Assembly (NCBI GenBank): GCA_023263235.1
Contig: JALQXE010000144.1
Coordinates: 1-5,990, forward strand
Length of the DNA: 5,990 bases
Reading direction: 5' to 3'
Source: Sediminibacterium sp.
Lineage (GTDB): Bacteria; Bacteroidota; Bacteroidia; Chitinophagales; Chitinophagaceae
Shown here: positions 1 to 5,915 of the stretch, piece after piece
Numbering within the stretch: position 1 is the first letter of the stretch
How the letters are laid out: the number at the start of each line of letters is the position of its first letter
Made by a program: the position numbers and the translations under genes
The notes under the pieces: generated by a model
What the model saw: the letters and a program-made list of their open reading frames with translations, nothing else
Databases searched by the model: none
What the model was told of the DNA's origin: nothing

Positions 1-60
1 GCCATTCACTTTTTCGTGAATGATAAAACAATCTTGTAATGGGGTCTGTTCTATTCTCAT
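1..60 (-). CDS. rfbC: dTDP-4-dehydrorhamnose 3,5-epimerase, N-terminal fragment
   Basis: Only the first 20 codons are inside the window; the gene runs off the left edge. The visible peptide begins MRIEQTPLQDCFIIHEKVNG. This resembles the start of RfbC/RmlC cupin epimerases, in which a short beta strand leads into a 'G-C-F/L-I-I-x-P-x-V' segment just before the family's DERG motif, which would lie outside the window. The enzyme converts dTDP-4-keto-6-deoxy-glucose to dTDP-4-keto-L-rhamnose, the step after RfbB, so the context supports the call strongly. Its ATG shares one base with the TAA of rfbB (TAATG), suggesting coupled translation. The call rests on 20 residues plus gene order; a related sugar-nucleotide epimerase of the same fold is the main alternative. 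Confidence 0.72.
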   Translation of the reverse strand, partial: MRIEQTPLQDCFIIHEKVNG

Positions 61-1154
61 TATCTATTCGTGTACATGTCGTTATAGTATGCTTGGTAGG
101 CGCCACTGGTTACATTCTCTAACCAAGCTGTGTTGGCTAAATACCAATCGATGGTCGCTGCCAAGCCTTGTTCAAAGGTAACAGATGGTGTCCAACCTAA
201 TTCCTTATTTAATTTAGTGGCATCAATGGCATATCTGCGATCATGACCTGGACGATCTTTCACATATGTAATTAGCTGCTCGCTCTCTCCTTTGGTTCTT
301 CCTAATTTTTCATCCATCTGAGCGCAAAGCAATTTCACTAAATCAATATTAGTCCATTCATTAAAGCCTCCAATATTGTAAGTGTCTCCTTTTTTACCCT
401 CATGGAATATTAAATCAATAGCACTTGCATGGTCAATTACATATAACCAATCACGTGTGTACAAACCGTCGCCATATACAGGCAATGCTTTTTTATTGAT
501 AATATTATGAATGAATAAAGGAATTAATTTTTCAGGAAAATGATTAGGACCATAGTTATTAGAGCAGTTAGAAACCACAATGGGTAAATGGTAGGTTTCC
601 CCATATGCTCTTACAAAATGATCACTAGCTGCTTTACTTGCAGAGTATGGTGAGTTGGGATCATAAGGTGTGGTTTCTTTAAACAAACCTTCTTTACCTA
701 AACTTCCATATACTTCGTCCGTAGAAATGTGGTAAAATAAATGATCTCTTTTTTTATCCCAGGTACCATCATGTGCATTTTCATAACTTAAATCCCCCTT
801 CCAAAAATCTTTGGCAGTATTTAATAAGTTAACGGTGCCTATAACATTTGTATATACAAAGTCCAAAGGAGAAACTATAGAACGGTCCACATGTGACTCT
901 GCCGCTAAATGAATAACATCTGTGATATTATGCTTTATGAAAATGTCCTTTATGTCAGCTGCTTCTAAAATATTTGCTTTTACAAAATGATAGTTAGGTA
1001 AGTTTTCAATATCCTTTAAATTTTCCAAGTTGCCCGCATAAGTCAGGGCATCCAAATTAAATATTTGATAATCAGGATATTTAGTCACCATTAAACGCAC
1101 CACATGCGATCCAATAAATCCTGCTCCGCCGGTAATTAATATATTTTTTTGCAT
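60..1154 (-). CDS. rfbB: dTDP-glucose 4,6-dehydratase
   Basis: This cytoplasmic enzyme of the extended short-chain dehydrogenase family uses NAD to convert dTDP-D-glucose to dTDP-4-keto-6-deoxy-D-glucose, the second step of dTDP-L-rhamnose and other deoxysugar synthesis. The 364-residue length is normal for RfbB. Visible signatures are the Rossmann nucleotide-binding loop GGAGFIG at residues 9-15, AAESHVDRS at 84-92, the catalytic T145-D146-E147 triplet typical of this dehydratase, the active-site Y170-xxx-K174 pair (YSASK), NNYGP at 199-203, and RPGHDRRYAID at 301-311 for sugar-nucleotide binding. All key residues are intact. The ATG at 1152-1154 starts immediately before the Rossmann strand (MQKNILITGG), so it needs no extension. 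The gene is followed by rfbC with a one-base stop/start overlap. It is transcribed away from the membrane acyltransferase gene, with a good Bacteroidota -7 element 19 bp upstream of the start. Confidence 0.96.
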   Translation of the reverse strand: MQKNILITGGAGFIGSHVVRLMVTKYPDYQIFNLDALTYAGNLENLKDIENLPNYHFVKANILEAADIKDIFIKHNITDVIHLAAESHVDRSIVSPLDFVYTNVIGTVNLLNTAKDFWKGDLSYENAHDGTWDKKRDHLFYHISTDEVYGSLGKEGLFKETTPYDPNSPYSASKAASDHFVRAYGETYHLPIVVSNCSNNYGPNHFPEKLIPLFIHNIINKKALPVYGDGLYTRDWLYVIDHASAIDLIFHEGKKGDTYNIGGFNEWTNIDLVKLLCAQMDEKLGRTKGESEQLITYVKDRPGHDRRYAIDATKLNKELGWTPSVTFEQGLAATIDWYLANTAWLENVTSGAYQAYYNDMYTNR

Positions 1155-1163
1155 CTGAATTTG

Positions 1164-1178
1164 TATCTTACAAAGATA
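1164..1178. promoter_or_regulatory. Short dyad overlapping the rfbB -7 element
   Basis: TATCTT (1164-1169) and AAGATA (1173-1178) are perfect inverted arms of 6 bp around a 3-bp centre. The right arm is part of the rfbB -7 element and the left arm lies about where transcription would start. This is a possible operator, but 6-bp dyads are common by chance in DNA this AT-rich. Confidence 0.2.
1171..1178 (-). promoter_or_regulatory. Bacteroidota-type -7 promoter element for rfbB
   Basis: On the minus strand these bases read TATCTTTG, an exact match to the Bacteroidota -7 consensus TAnnTTTG. The element ends 16 bp before the rfbB ATG, so the leader would be only about 10 bases, as is common in this phylum. 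No clean TTG is seen 17-23 bp upstream; the nearest is TTTC at a 21-bp spacing. The -33 half is therefore weak, and the call rests on the -7 element and its position. Confidence 0.5.
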
Positions 1179-1236
1179 TTATTTTGAGTATATATATAAG
1201 AAATTAATTTATAATATTAACGCTAAAATTTACACC

Positions 1237-2391
1237 ATGAAGCAGCAAAGGTACTACTCCTTAGACGTATTCAGGGGCGCAACGGTTGCCCTTATGATTC
1301 TAGTGAATAATCCGGGTAGCTGGGGGCATATTTTTAGTCCATTGGCGCATGCAAGTTGGCATGGTTGCACGCCCACCGATTTGGTGTTTCCTTTCTTTTT
1401 GTTTGCAGTGGGTAATGCCATGAGTTTTGTAATGCCCAAATTTGAAACAGGCAAAGCTGGTGATTTTTGGAAAAAAGTAATTAAGAGAACCTTACTAATA
1501 TTTGTGATTGGTCTTTTTTTAAACTGGAGCCCTTTTGTTAAATGGTCCGATAATCATTTGGTTTTTAAAACCTGGGAGAATATTAGAATTTTAGGGGTGC
1601 TACAAAGAATTGCACTTTGTTATTTTTTTGCTTCTGTAATTATTTATTACGGTAAATCACGTTGGGCACTTTTTTTGGGTATGATGATTTTAATTGGTTA
1701 CTGGATACTCAATATTGTATTAGGTGCACCAGGACATCCTTTTAGTTTGTCGGGTTATTTTGGCAATGCCATTGATCAAGCCATTTTAGGAGTGAACCAC
1801 ATTTATAAAGGGGAAGGCGTTCCCTTTGATCCAGAAGGATTAATTAGTATGTTCCCCGCCATTGTGCAAGTGATATTGGGATTTTTAGTGGGTGAATACA
1901 TACAAGCAAAAGGAAAGAATTTTGAAATGCTTTCTCATGTTTTATTAACGGGTGTAGTGTTGGTTTTAGCGGGTTGGATATGGGATTTTAGTTTCCCTAT
2001 CAATAAAAAAATATGGACCAGCAGTTATGTATTGTACACTACAGGCCTTGCTATGATTACATTAGGCATGTTTATATATTTATTGGAATTTAAAGAGGCC
2101 AAAGGTAAATGGAGTCAATTTTTTGATGTATTCGGAAAGAACCCTTTATTCATTTTTGTATTAAGCGGATTTCTCCCAAGAGTACTTGCATTATTAAGAT
2201 GGGTGGATCATACCGATGAGACAGGGAAGCCTATATATACTTCGGCATTGCCTTGGTATTACGAACATATTTGCAAGAATATAAATAGCGATTTAAGAGT
2301 GGGTTCTTTTGTATACGCACTATGCTTTATCGCATTTATGTTTTCTTTGGCTTATATTCTAGATAAGAAAAAGATATACATAAAAGTGTAA
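1237..2391 (+). CDS. HGSNAT/NagX-like (DUF5009) membrane acyltransferase
   Basis: This multi-pass inner-membrane protein of 384 residues belongs to the family of heparan-alpha-glucosaminide N-acetyltransferase and bacterial NagX. In animals the enzyme takes acetyl groups from cytosolic acetyl-CoA and acetylates terminal glucosamine on the far side of the membrane. Family signatures run in order: SLDVFRG at 8-14; HASWHGCTPTDLVFPFFLF at 38-56, whose H38 aligns by eye with the catalytic histidine of the human enzyme as I recall it; RILGVLQRIALCY at 117-129; DPEGLIS at 198-204; and FPINKKIWTSSYVL at 253-266. About ten hydrophobic segments are visible, near residues 12-24, 48-66, 83-97, 118-138, 143-162, 204-221, 232-249, 263-284, 300-320 and 355-376. 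The C-terminus ends in a basic cluster (KKKIYIKV). The ATG directly precedes the first motif. The gene is divergent from rfbB and convergent with the MurU-like gene. Family membership is secure; the substrate is not known from the sequence, and amino sugars are an inference from the family. Confidence 0.88.
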   Translation: MKQQRYYSLDVFRGATVALMILVNNPGSWGHIFSPLAHASWHGCTPTDLVFPFFLFAVGNAMSFVMPKFETGKAGDFWKKVIKRTLLIFVIGLFLNWSPFVKWSDNHLVFKTWENIRILGVLQRIALCYFFASVIIYYGKSRWALFLGMMILIGYWILNIVLGAPGHPFSLSGYFGNAIDQAILGVNHIYKGEGVPFDPEGLISMFPAIVQVILGFLVGEYIQAKGKNFEMLSHVLLTGVVLVLAGWIWDFSFPINKKIWTSSYVLYTTGLAMITLGMFIYLLEFKEAKGKWSQFFDVFGKNPLFIFVLSGFLPRVLALLRWVDHTDETGKPIYTSALPWYYEHICKNINSDLRVGSFVYALCFIAFMFSLAYILDKKKIYIKV

Positions 2392-2454
2392 CCAAAAAAA
2401 ATACACTAAGGACGGAAAGCAGAAATAAAAATTATAAATAGTTAGCGCGCATAT

Positions 2455-3198
2455 TTATTTAAAAATAGTAGCTGCTTTTTCTATACTTTCAGGCTTACCT
2501 ACATCTAATAAAACACCATCACTGTGATCGAAATAGTGAATGGCAAAATGTTGCGCCAATTGCAAGTAGGCATCTATTAACGAAAACTTTCCGCGTAGTT
2601 GAACTTCCTTTAAAAAAGAAGCATGCACAATTTGTATGCCGCTAAAAGCCTTTGGCACAGCCGTATTGGAATCTCTTAAGGGATTGGCCCATTTTTCTTC
2701 ACCTGTTGCATTATTTTTCCAACCACATAAAGTGCCTGCTGCATTAAATATCAAATTTCTGCTCGAAGTTCTTTCCGTTACTGCCAAAGTAGCTACCAAC
2801 TCCCCTTCCGCTTTTAAAGCGAAACTTTCATCCGCTGCAATCATTGTATGTAAATCCAAATTGGTTAAGATATCTGCATTCATCACCAACCAACTTTCTT
2901 CGTTTTCAAAATATTGAGCTGCACGCAATAAGCCACCACCTGTTTCTAAAACCTCATCTGTTTCATCTGAAATGGTAATATTGGCACCCCAGCCCTTATT
3001 TTCATTTATCGCTTGTATAATTTGATCTGCAAAATGATGCACGTTCACAATGATTTCAGTAATGCCATAGGACATTAAATATTCTACATTTCTTTGCAAT
3101 AAAGACTTTCCATTTACCATGGCCAATGCCTTAGGATGCTTATTGGTAAAGGGTTTTAACCTTGTTCCTAAACCTGCTGCCAAAATCATTGCACGCAT
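2455..3198 (-). CDS. murU: MurU-like sugar-1-phosphate nucleotidyltransferase
   Basis: This 247-residue cytoplasmic protein is a single-domain nucleotidyltransferase of the Rossmann-like GT-A type. Motifs: LAAGLGTRLKP at 6-16 (nucleotide and phosphate loop), HPKAL at 21-25 with the conserved lysine K23, ETGGGL at 85-90, NADI at 107-110 with metal-binding D109, FSGIQI at 185-190, and LLDVGKPESI at 230-239 with second metal aspartate D232. In MurU the reaction is MurNAc-1-phosphate plus UTP giving UDP-MurNAc, part of the peptidoglycan-salvage route that avoids MurA. The MurU assignment comes from overall similarity to Pseudomonas MurU, and from an AmgK-like kinase ending only 6 bp upstream, repeating the amgK-murU arrangement. 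The fold alone would also fit other sugar-1-phosphate nucleotidyltransferases such as mannose- or glucose-1-phosphate enzymes. The ATG at 3196-3198 gives MRAMILAAG; an internal ATG at codon 4 is also possible. No Shine-Dalgarno is seen, and translation may be coupled to the kinase gene. Confidence 0.75.
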   Translation of the reverse strand: MRAMILAAGLGTRLKPFTNKHPKALAMVNGKSLLQRNVEYLMSYGITEIIVNVHHFADQIIQAINENKGWGANITISDETDEVLETGGGLLRAAQYFENEESWLVMNADILTNLDLHTMIAADESFALKAEGELVATLAVTERTSSRNLIFNAAGTLCGWKNNATGEEKWANPLRDSNTAVPKAFSGIQIVHASFLKEVQLRGKFSLIDAYLQLAQHFAIHYFDHSDGVLLDVGKPESIEKAATIFK

Positions 3199-3204
3199 AT
3201 AAAA

Positions 3205-4644
3205 CTATTTAACCCAATTGTTTTTATTGGTGTGTTCTAAAACCACTTTTACTTTATACTTATTTTTTAAATGCCTTGCAGTTTGTTCTGCTGCAAATAC
3301 ACTTCGGTGTTGACCACCGGTACAACCAAAATTAATTTGCAAGGATGCAAAACCTCTTTCTAAATAGTTTTCTACCGTAATGTCAATTAAATCCCAAACA
3401 CTATTTAAAAAAGTATTCATCTTCGTTCTTTGCTCTAAAAAATCTTGCACAGGTTTGTCCTGACCTGATAGTTTTTTATATTCATCAAAACGGCCTGGAT
3501 TTAAAATTCCACGCATGTCAAAAATAAATCCTCCTCCATTATCCGTTTCATCATTAGGCAATCCTTTTTTGTAGCTAAAACTATTAATGGTTATTACTAA
3601 TGGAGTTGTATCAGTAGCAACAGGAGGTGTAAATCTTGCCACTACAGCATCCGACACCATCCAATTTAAAATACCTGCAAACACAGGTGTTTCCTTACTA
3701 ATAGGAGAAACTGCTAAAAAGTTTTTTAAATTCTTTAATCCCAATGGGATACTGGTTAAAAAGTGTGCCTTACGTTCAAACAATCCCCTAAACCCATAAG
3801 CGCCTAATACTTGTAATAAACGTAGTAATACGAAACCATTGTATTGTTCTTTAAACTTTTCTTCATCCATTTGCGTTGGCAACAATTGTTGCACTTCGCT
3901 AATATAATAATCTACTAATTTTTCTTTCCAATCATTAGAAAGTTCTGCTTTTGCTTGCCATAATAAAGAAGCTACATCATAAGACAAGCCTCCTTGCATC
4001 CCACCCTGAAAATCTATAAAATAGACCTCGTCGTTATTTACAATAATATTTCTACTTTGAAAATCTCGGAATAAAAAATGATTTAATTCCTTACTCGCTA
4101 GTTTATCACTTAATAATTCAAACTCATCTATCAAAGCTTGTTTATCGTAAGGATATTGTAATGTGTCTAAAAAATAATATTTATAATAAAGTAGGTCCGT
4201 TAAAATAGAGTGCTTTCCAAACTCTTTCGAAGTTAAACAATGGCTGTAGTCCAATCCCTGACCTCCATGGACCTGAAGTTTTGCCAATGCTTTTAAACTT
4301 TTTTGAAACAAAGAATATACATGATCCGTTTTGCCTTCTTTTTCCAATACTTCCAACAAGGAAACATTTCCTAAATCGGCTTGTATATAAATAGACTTGT
4401 CTTTATTAATGGCCAGCACCTTTGGCACCGGCAATGCTTTTGCATGAAAGTGTTCAGCGAAATATATAAATGTTTCGTTTTCCTTAATATTTAAATTATA
4501 CGTTGCAATCCATGACTGATTCCCTTGTATAATTCTAAAATACATTCGATCACCACCACTTTGAGGGATTTTATTAATTTGATCCCATGGCTTGGCATGA
4601 ATCGTAAGGTATAAATTTTTAATATGACTAAGTATCTCGTCCAT
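3205..4644 (-). CDS. AmgK-like sugar kinase fused to a RapZ C-terminal domain
   Basis: This 479-residue protein has two clear parts. Residues 1 to about 310 form an aminoglycoside-phosphotransferase-fold kinase most like AmgK, the anomeric MurNAc/GlcNAc kinase. They show SGGDRMYFR at 29-37 (phosphate loop), a hinge near 88-96 (QADLGNVSL), the catalytic loop FRDFQSRNI at 192-200 with D194 and N199, and the metal-binding FIDFQGG at 209-215 with D211. Residues about 347-479 match the C-terminal domain of RapZ (formerly YvcJ): SFSYKKGLP at 355-363, FDMRGILNPG at 375-384, SGQDKPV at 393-399 and GCTGGQHRSVFAAEQ at 440-454. The P-loop NTPase domain that precedes this region in E. coli RapZ is absent; the kinase takes its place. 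The reading frame is continuous, so the fusion is not a frameshift artefact. The stop lies 6 bp before the MurU-like gene. MurNAc is the likeliest kinase substrate by context, but other hexosamines are possible. The role of the RapZ part is unknown. Confidence 0.85.
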   Translation of the reverse strand: MDEILSHIKNLYLTIHAKPWDQINKIPQSGGDRMYFRIIQGNQSWIATYNLNIKENETFIYFAEHFHAKALPVPKVLAINKDKSIYIQADLGNVSLLEVLEKEGKTDHVYSLFQKSLKALAKLQVHGGQGLDYSHCLTSKEFGKHSILTDLLYYKYYFLDTLQYPYDKQALIDEFELLSDKLASKELNHFLFRDFQSRNIIVNNDEVYFIDFQGGMQGGLSYDVASLLWQAKAELSNDWKEKLVDYYISEVQQLLPTQMDEEKFKEQYNGFVLLRLLQVLGAYGFRGLFERKAHFLTSIPLGLKNLKNFLAVSPISKETPVFAGILNWMVSDAVVARFTPPVATDTTPLVITINSFSYKKGLPNDETDNGGGFIFDMRGILNPGRFDEYKKLSGQDKPVQDFLEQRTKMNTFLNSVWDLIDITVENYLERGFASLQINFGCTGGQHRSVFAAEQTARHLKNKYKVKVVLEHTNKNNWVK

Positions 4645-4655
4645 AAGCTTTAAAA

Positions 4656-4670
4656 TGCTTCAATTAAGCA
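4656..4670 (-). promoter_or_regulatory. Small leader dyad before the kinase-RapZ gene
   Basis: TGCTT and AAGCA are perfect 5-bp inverted arms around a 5-base centre (4661-4665), between the candidate promoter and the start codon of the kinase-RapZ gene. In RNA it would form a weak hairpin ending 11 bases before the start codon. It is too short to name as a known element. Confidence 0.2.
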
Positions 4671-4673
4671 CCT

Positions 4674-4705
4674 TAAAAGTAATTAATAAAACGTTATGTT
4701 TTCAA
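4674..4705 (-). promoter_or_regulatory. Candidate promoter of the kinase-RapZ / MurU-like operon
   Basis: Read on the minus strand, TTG (4703-4705) is followed after 21 bp by TACTTTTA (4674-4681). The latter matches five of the six fixed positions of the Bacteroidota -7 consensus TAnnTTTG, and the spacing is within the usual 17-23 bp range. The element lies 29 bp before the ATG at 4642-4644. The region is AT-rich, so chance matches are likely and the call is tentative. Confidence 0.3.
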
Positions 4706-4798
4706 AAATGAGAAAAAGTGGTAAATCCCATTAAAATAACACATACGTATAAATTTTTAAAACCACTGTTAGTAAAATCGTTTTTGATAAAATCATAA

Positions 4799-5887
4799 TT
4801 ACTGATTTAAAAAGTTCGCTAACAAACTGTGAAAATGATGTGTGCCTTGTTCACGCTGCGTTGCATAACGCCCAAAATGATAAAAGCGAGAGCGAATGCC
4901 CTGTTGCACATACTGCACTATTTCCTCGTCCTCCTGCTCTACTGTATCCAATCCGCTTCCTGCACCCTTGCCTAATTTACTTGCATCAAACACAAAACTT
5001 AAAAAACTTACTTTGGTATTTCCTGCATCAATGGGTGTAACTACATTCAACGATAACCCCCAAGGATAAAAATTAAACATCATATTTGGGAACACCCAAA
5101 AATAATACGCAGCAATACGTTTGCCTACATCAAGATGTCCTGCTGGTATATCAAAACAATGTTCATCATCCTTGGCAATACCCAATTGTAAATTGGCGTA
5201 TTTAAAAATTTGGGTAAAGTAATCTTTAAAATCTAAAAACGCATTTAAGCCCGGATGTACAAAAGGAATATGAAATCCTTCCAAATAATTTTCACAGTAC
5301 AATGCCCAATTGGCTTTGATATAATAATCATTCGATCTACTTGCATCAAATTGTAAATGATGAATAGGCAACCATCCTACTCTTTCTTCCATCTCTCTAA
5401 AATACAATGCAGGATCTACGCCCTTACTTAATTGCGTAAACAATAGTGGACCCCATTGATATAAATTCAAATGATGTAAATGATTGTTCTCTGGAATAAA
5501 ATTTTCTACATCCTTGAACTCTGGCATCGAAACAAATTTGCCATCCAAATGAAAGGCTCGTCCATGGTATTTACAACGCAATTGTTTTAAAGCACTACAA
5601 GGTTCGTACACCATTAAATTTCCTCTATGCGTACATACATTACTCAAACAATGTAGATGCCCTTCTTTATCCTTGGTCAATACTAAAGGTTCGTCTATAT
5701 AATTCTCTAATAATTTAAAAGGATATGCATCTCCAACATTCGGCACCATCCCGGTATGGCCAATATATTGCCAACTTGGAGCAAATATTTTTTCCTTAGC
5801 CGCTTCCAAACAAGCCGGATCTAAATAAAAACTAGTATCAATAGTCTTCGCCCTCGCAATATTGGGATCTATAAAAAATTTGGCCAT
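4799..5887 (-). CDS. Rieske non-heme iron oxygenase, large (alpha) subunit
   Basis: This is the catalytic subunit of a Rieske-type mono- or dioxygenase, about 362 residues from the ATG at 5885-5887. The N-terminal Rieske [2Fe-2S] domain has C85-x-H87 (CTHRGN) and C105-xx-H108 (CKYHG). The C-terminal catalytic domain has NWALYCENYLEGFHIPFVH at 193-211, giving mononuclear-iron ligands H206 and H211, probably with D320 in QEDEEIV as the third. E203 sits where naphthalene dioxygenase has the aspartate that bridges the two metal centres. The end, GRYATQREQGTHHFHSLL (339-356), resembles the tail of choline-monooxygenase-like members. The substrate is unknown: quaternary amines and aromatic acids are both possible. 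No ferredoxin, reductase or beta subunit gene is in the window. An upstream in-frame TTG at 5906-5908 would add seven residues (GHNCCC after the start). It is less likely, because MAKFFIDPN is a better start and the TTG overlaps a possible -7 element. Confidence 0.9.
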   Translation of the reverse strand: MAKFFIDPNIARAKTIDTSFYLDPACLEAAKEKIFAPSWQYIGHTGMVPNVGDAYPFKLLENYIDEPLVLTKDKEGHLHCLSNVCTHRGNLMVYEPCSALKQLRCKYHGRAFHLDGKFVSMPEFKDVENFIPENNHLHHLNLYQWGPLLFTQLSKGVDPALYFREMEERVGWLPIHHLQFDASRSNDYYIKANWALYCENYLEGFHIPFVHPGLNAFLDFKDYFTQIFKYANLQLGIAKDDEHCFDIPAGHLDVGKRIAAYYFWVFPNMMFNFYPWGLSLNVVTPIDAGNTKVSFLSFVFDASKLGKGAGSGLDTVEQEDEEIVQYVQQGIRSRFYHFGRYATQREQGTHHFHSLLANFLNQ

Positions 5888-5904
5888 ACAGCAGCAATTA
5901 TGCC

Positions 5905-5912
5905 CCAAGATA
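5905..5912 (-). promoter_or_regulatory. Possible -7 element for the Rieske oxygenase gene
   Basis: On the minus strand these bases read TATCTTGG, five of six fixed positions of TAnnTTTG, 17 bp before the ATG at 5885-5887. No TTG lies at the expected distance upstream, so the -33 half is missing. The inverted repeat at 5916-5943 ends 3 bp upstream of it, where an operator would be expected. Confidence 0.22.
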
Positions 5913-5915
5913 CAA

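Noticed and set aside
1254..1454. Minus-strand open frame of 66 codons
   Set aside because: It lies wholly inside the membrane acyltransferase gene on the opposite strand, shows no recognisable motif, and covers that gene's conserved N-terminal region.
2392..2454. Bidirectional terminator between the convergent genes
   Set aside because: An A-run follows the plus-strand stop, but no inverted repeat longer than the GCGCGC hexamer near 2446 is present, so no terminator can be supported.
2636..2917. Plus-strand open frame of 93 codons
   Set aside because: It is antisense to the conserved MurU-like gene, with low-complexity Ser/Lys/Ala composition and no independent support.
3587..3799. Plus-strand open frame of 70 codons
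   Set aside because: It is antisense to the linker and RapZ part of the fusion gene and has no motif of its own.
3205..4644. Aminoglycoside antibiotic resistance kinase
   Set aside because: The phosphotransferase fold is shared, but similarity to AmgK, the RapZ fusion and the adjacent MurU-like gene point to sugar metabolism rather than resistance.
4743..4750. Palindrome ATACGTAT
   Set aside because: Only 8 bp, does not extend, and is readily expected by chance in this composition.
4717..4767. AGTGGT (4717-4722) and ACCACT (4762-4767) as a terminator hairpin for the Rieske gene
   Set aside because: The 6-bp arms are separated by 39 bases with no supporting inner stem. A T-run follows on the minus strand, but T-runs occur throughout this AT-rich gap.
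4840..5040. Plus-strand open frame of 66 codons
   Set aside because: It is antisense to the C-terminal part of the Rieske oxygenase; its His/Leu/Pro-rich product looks like a shadow of the real gene.
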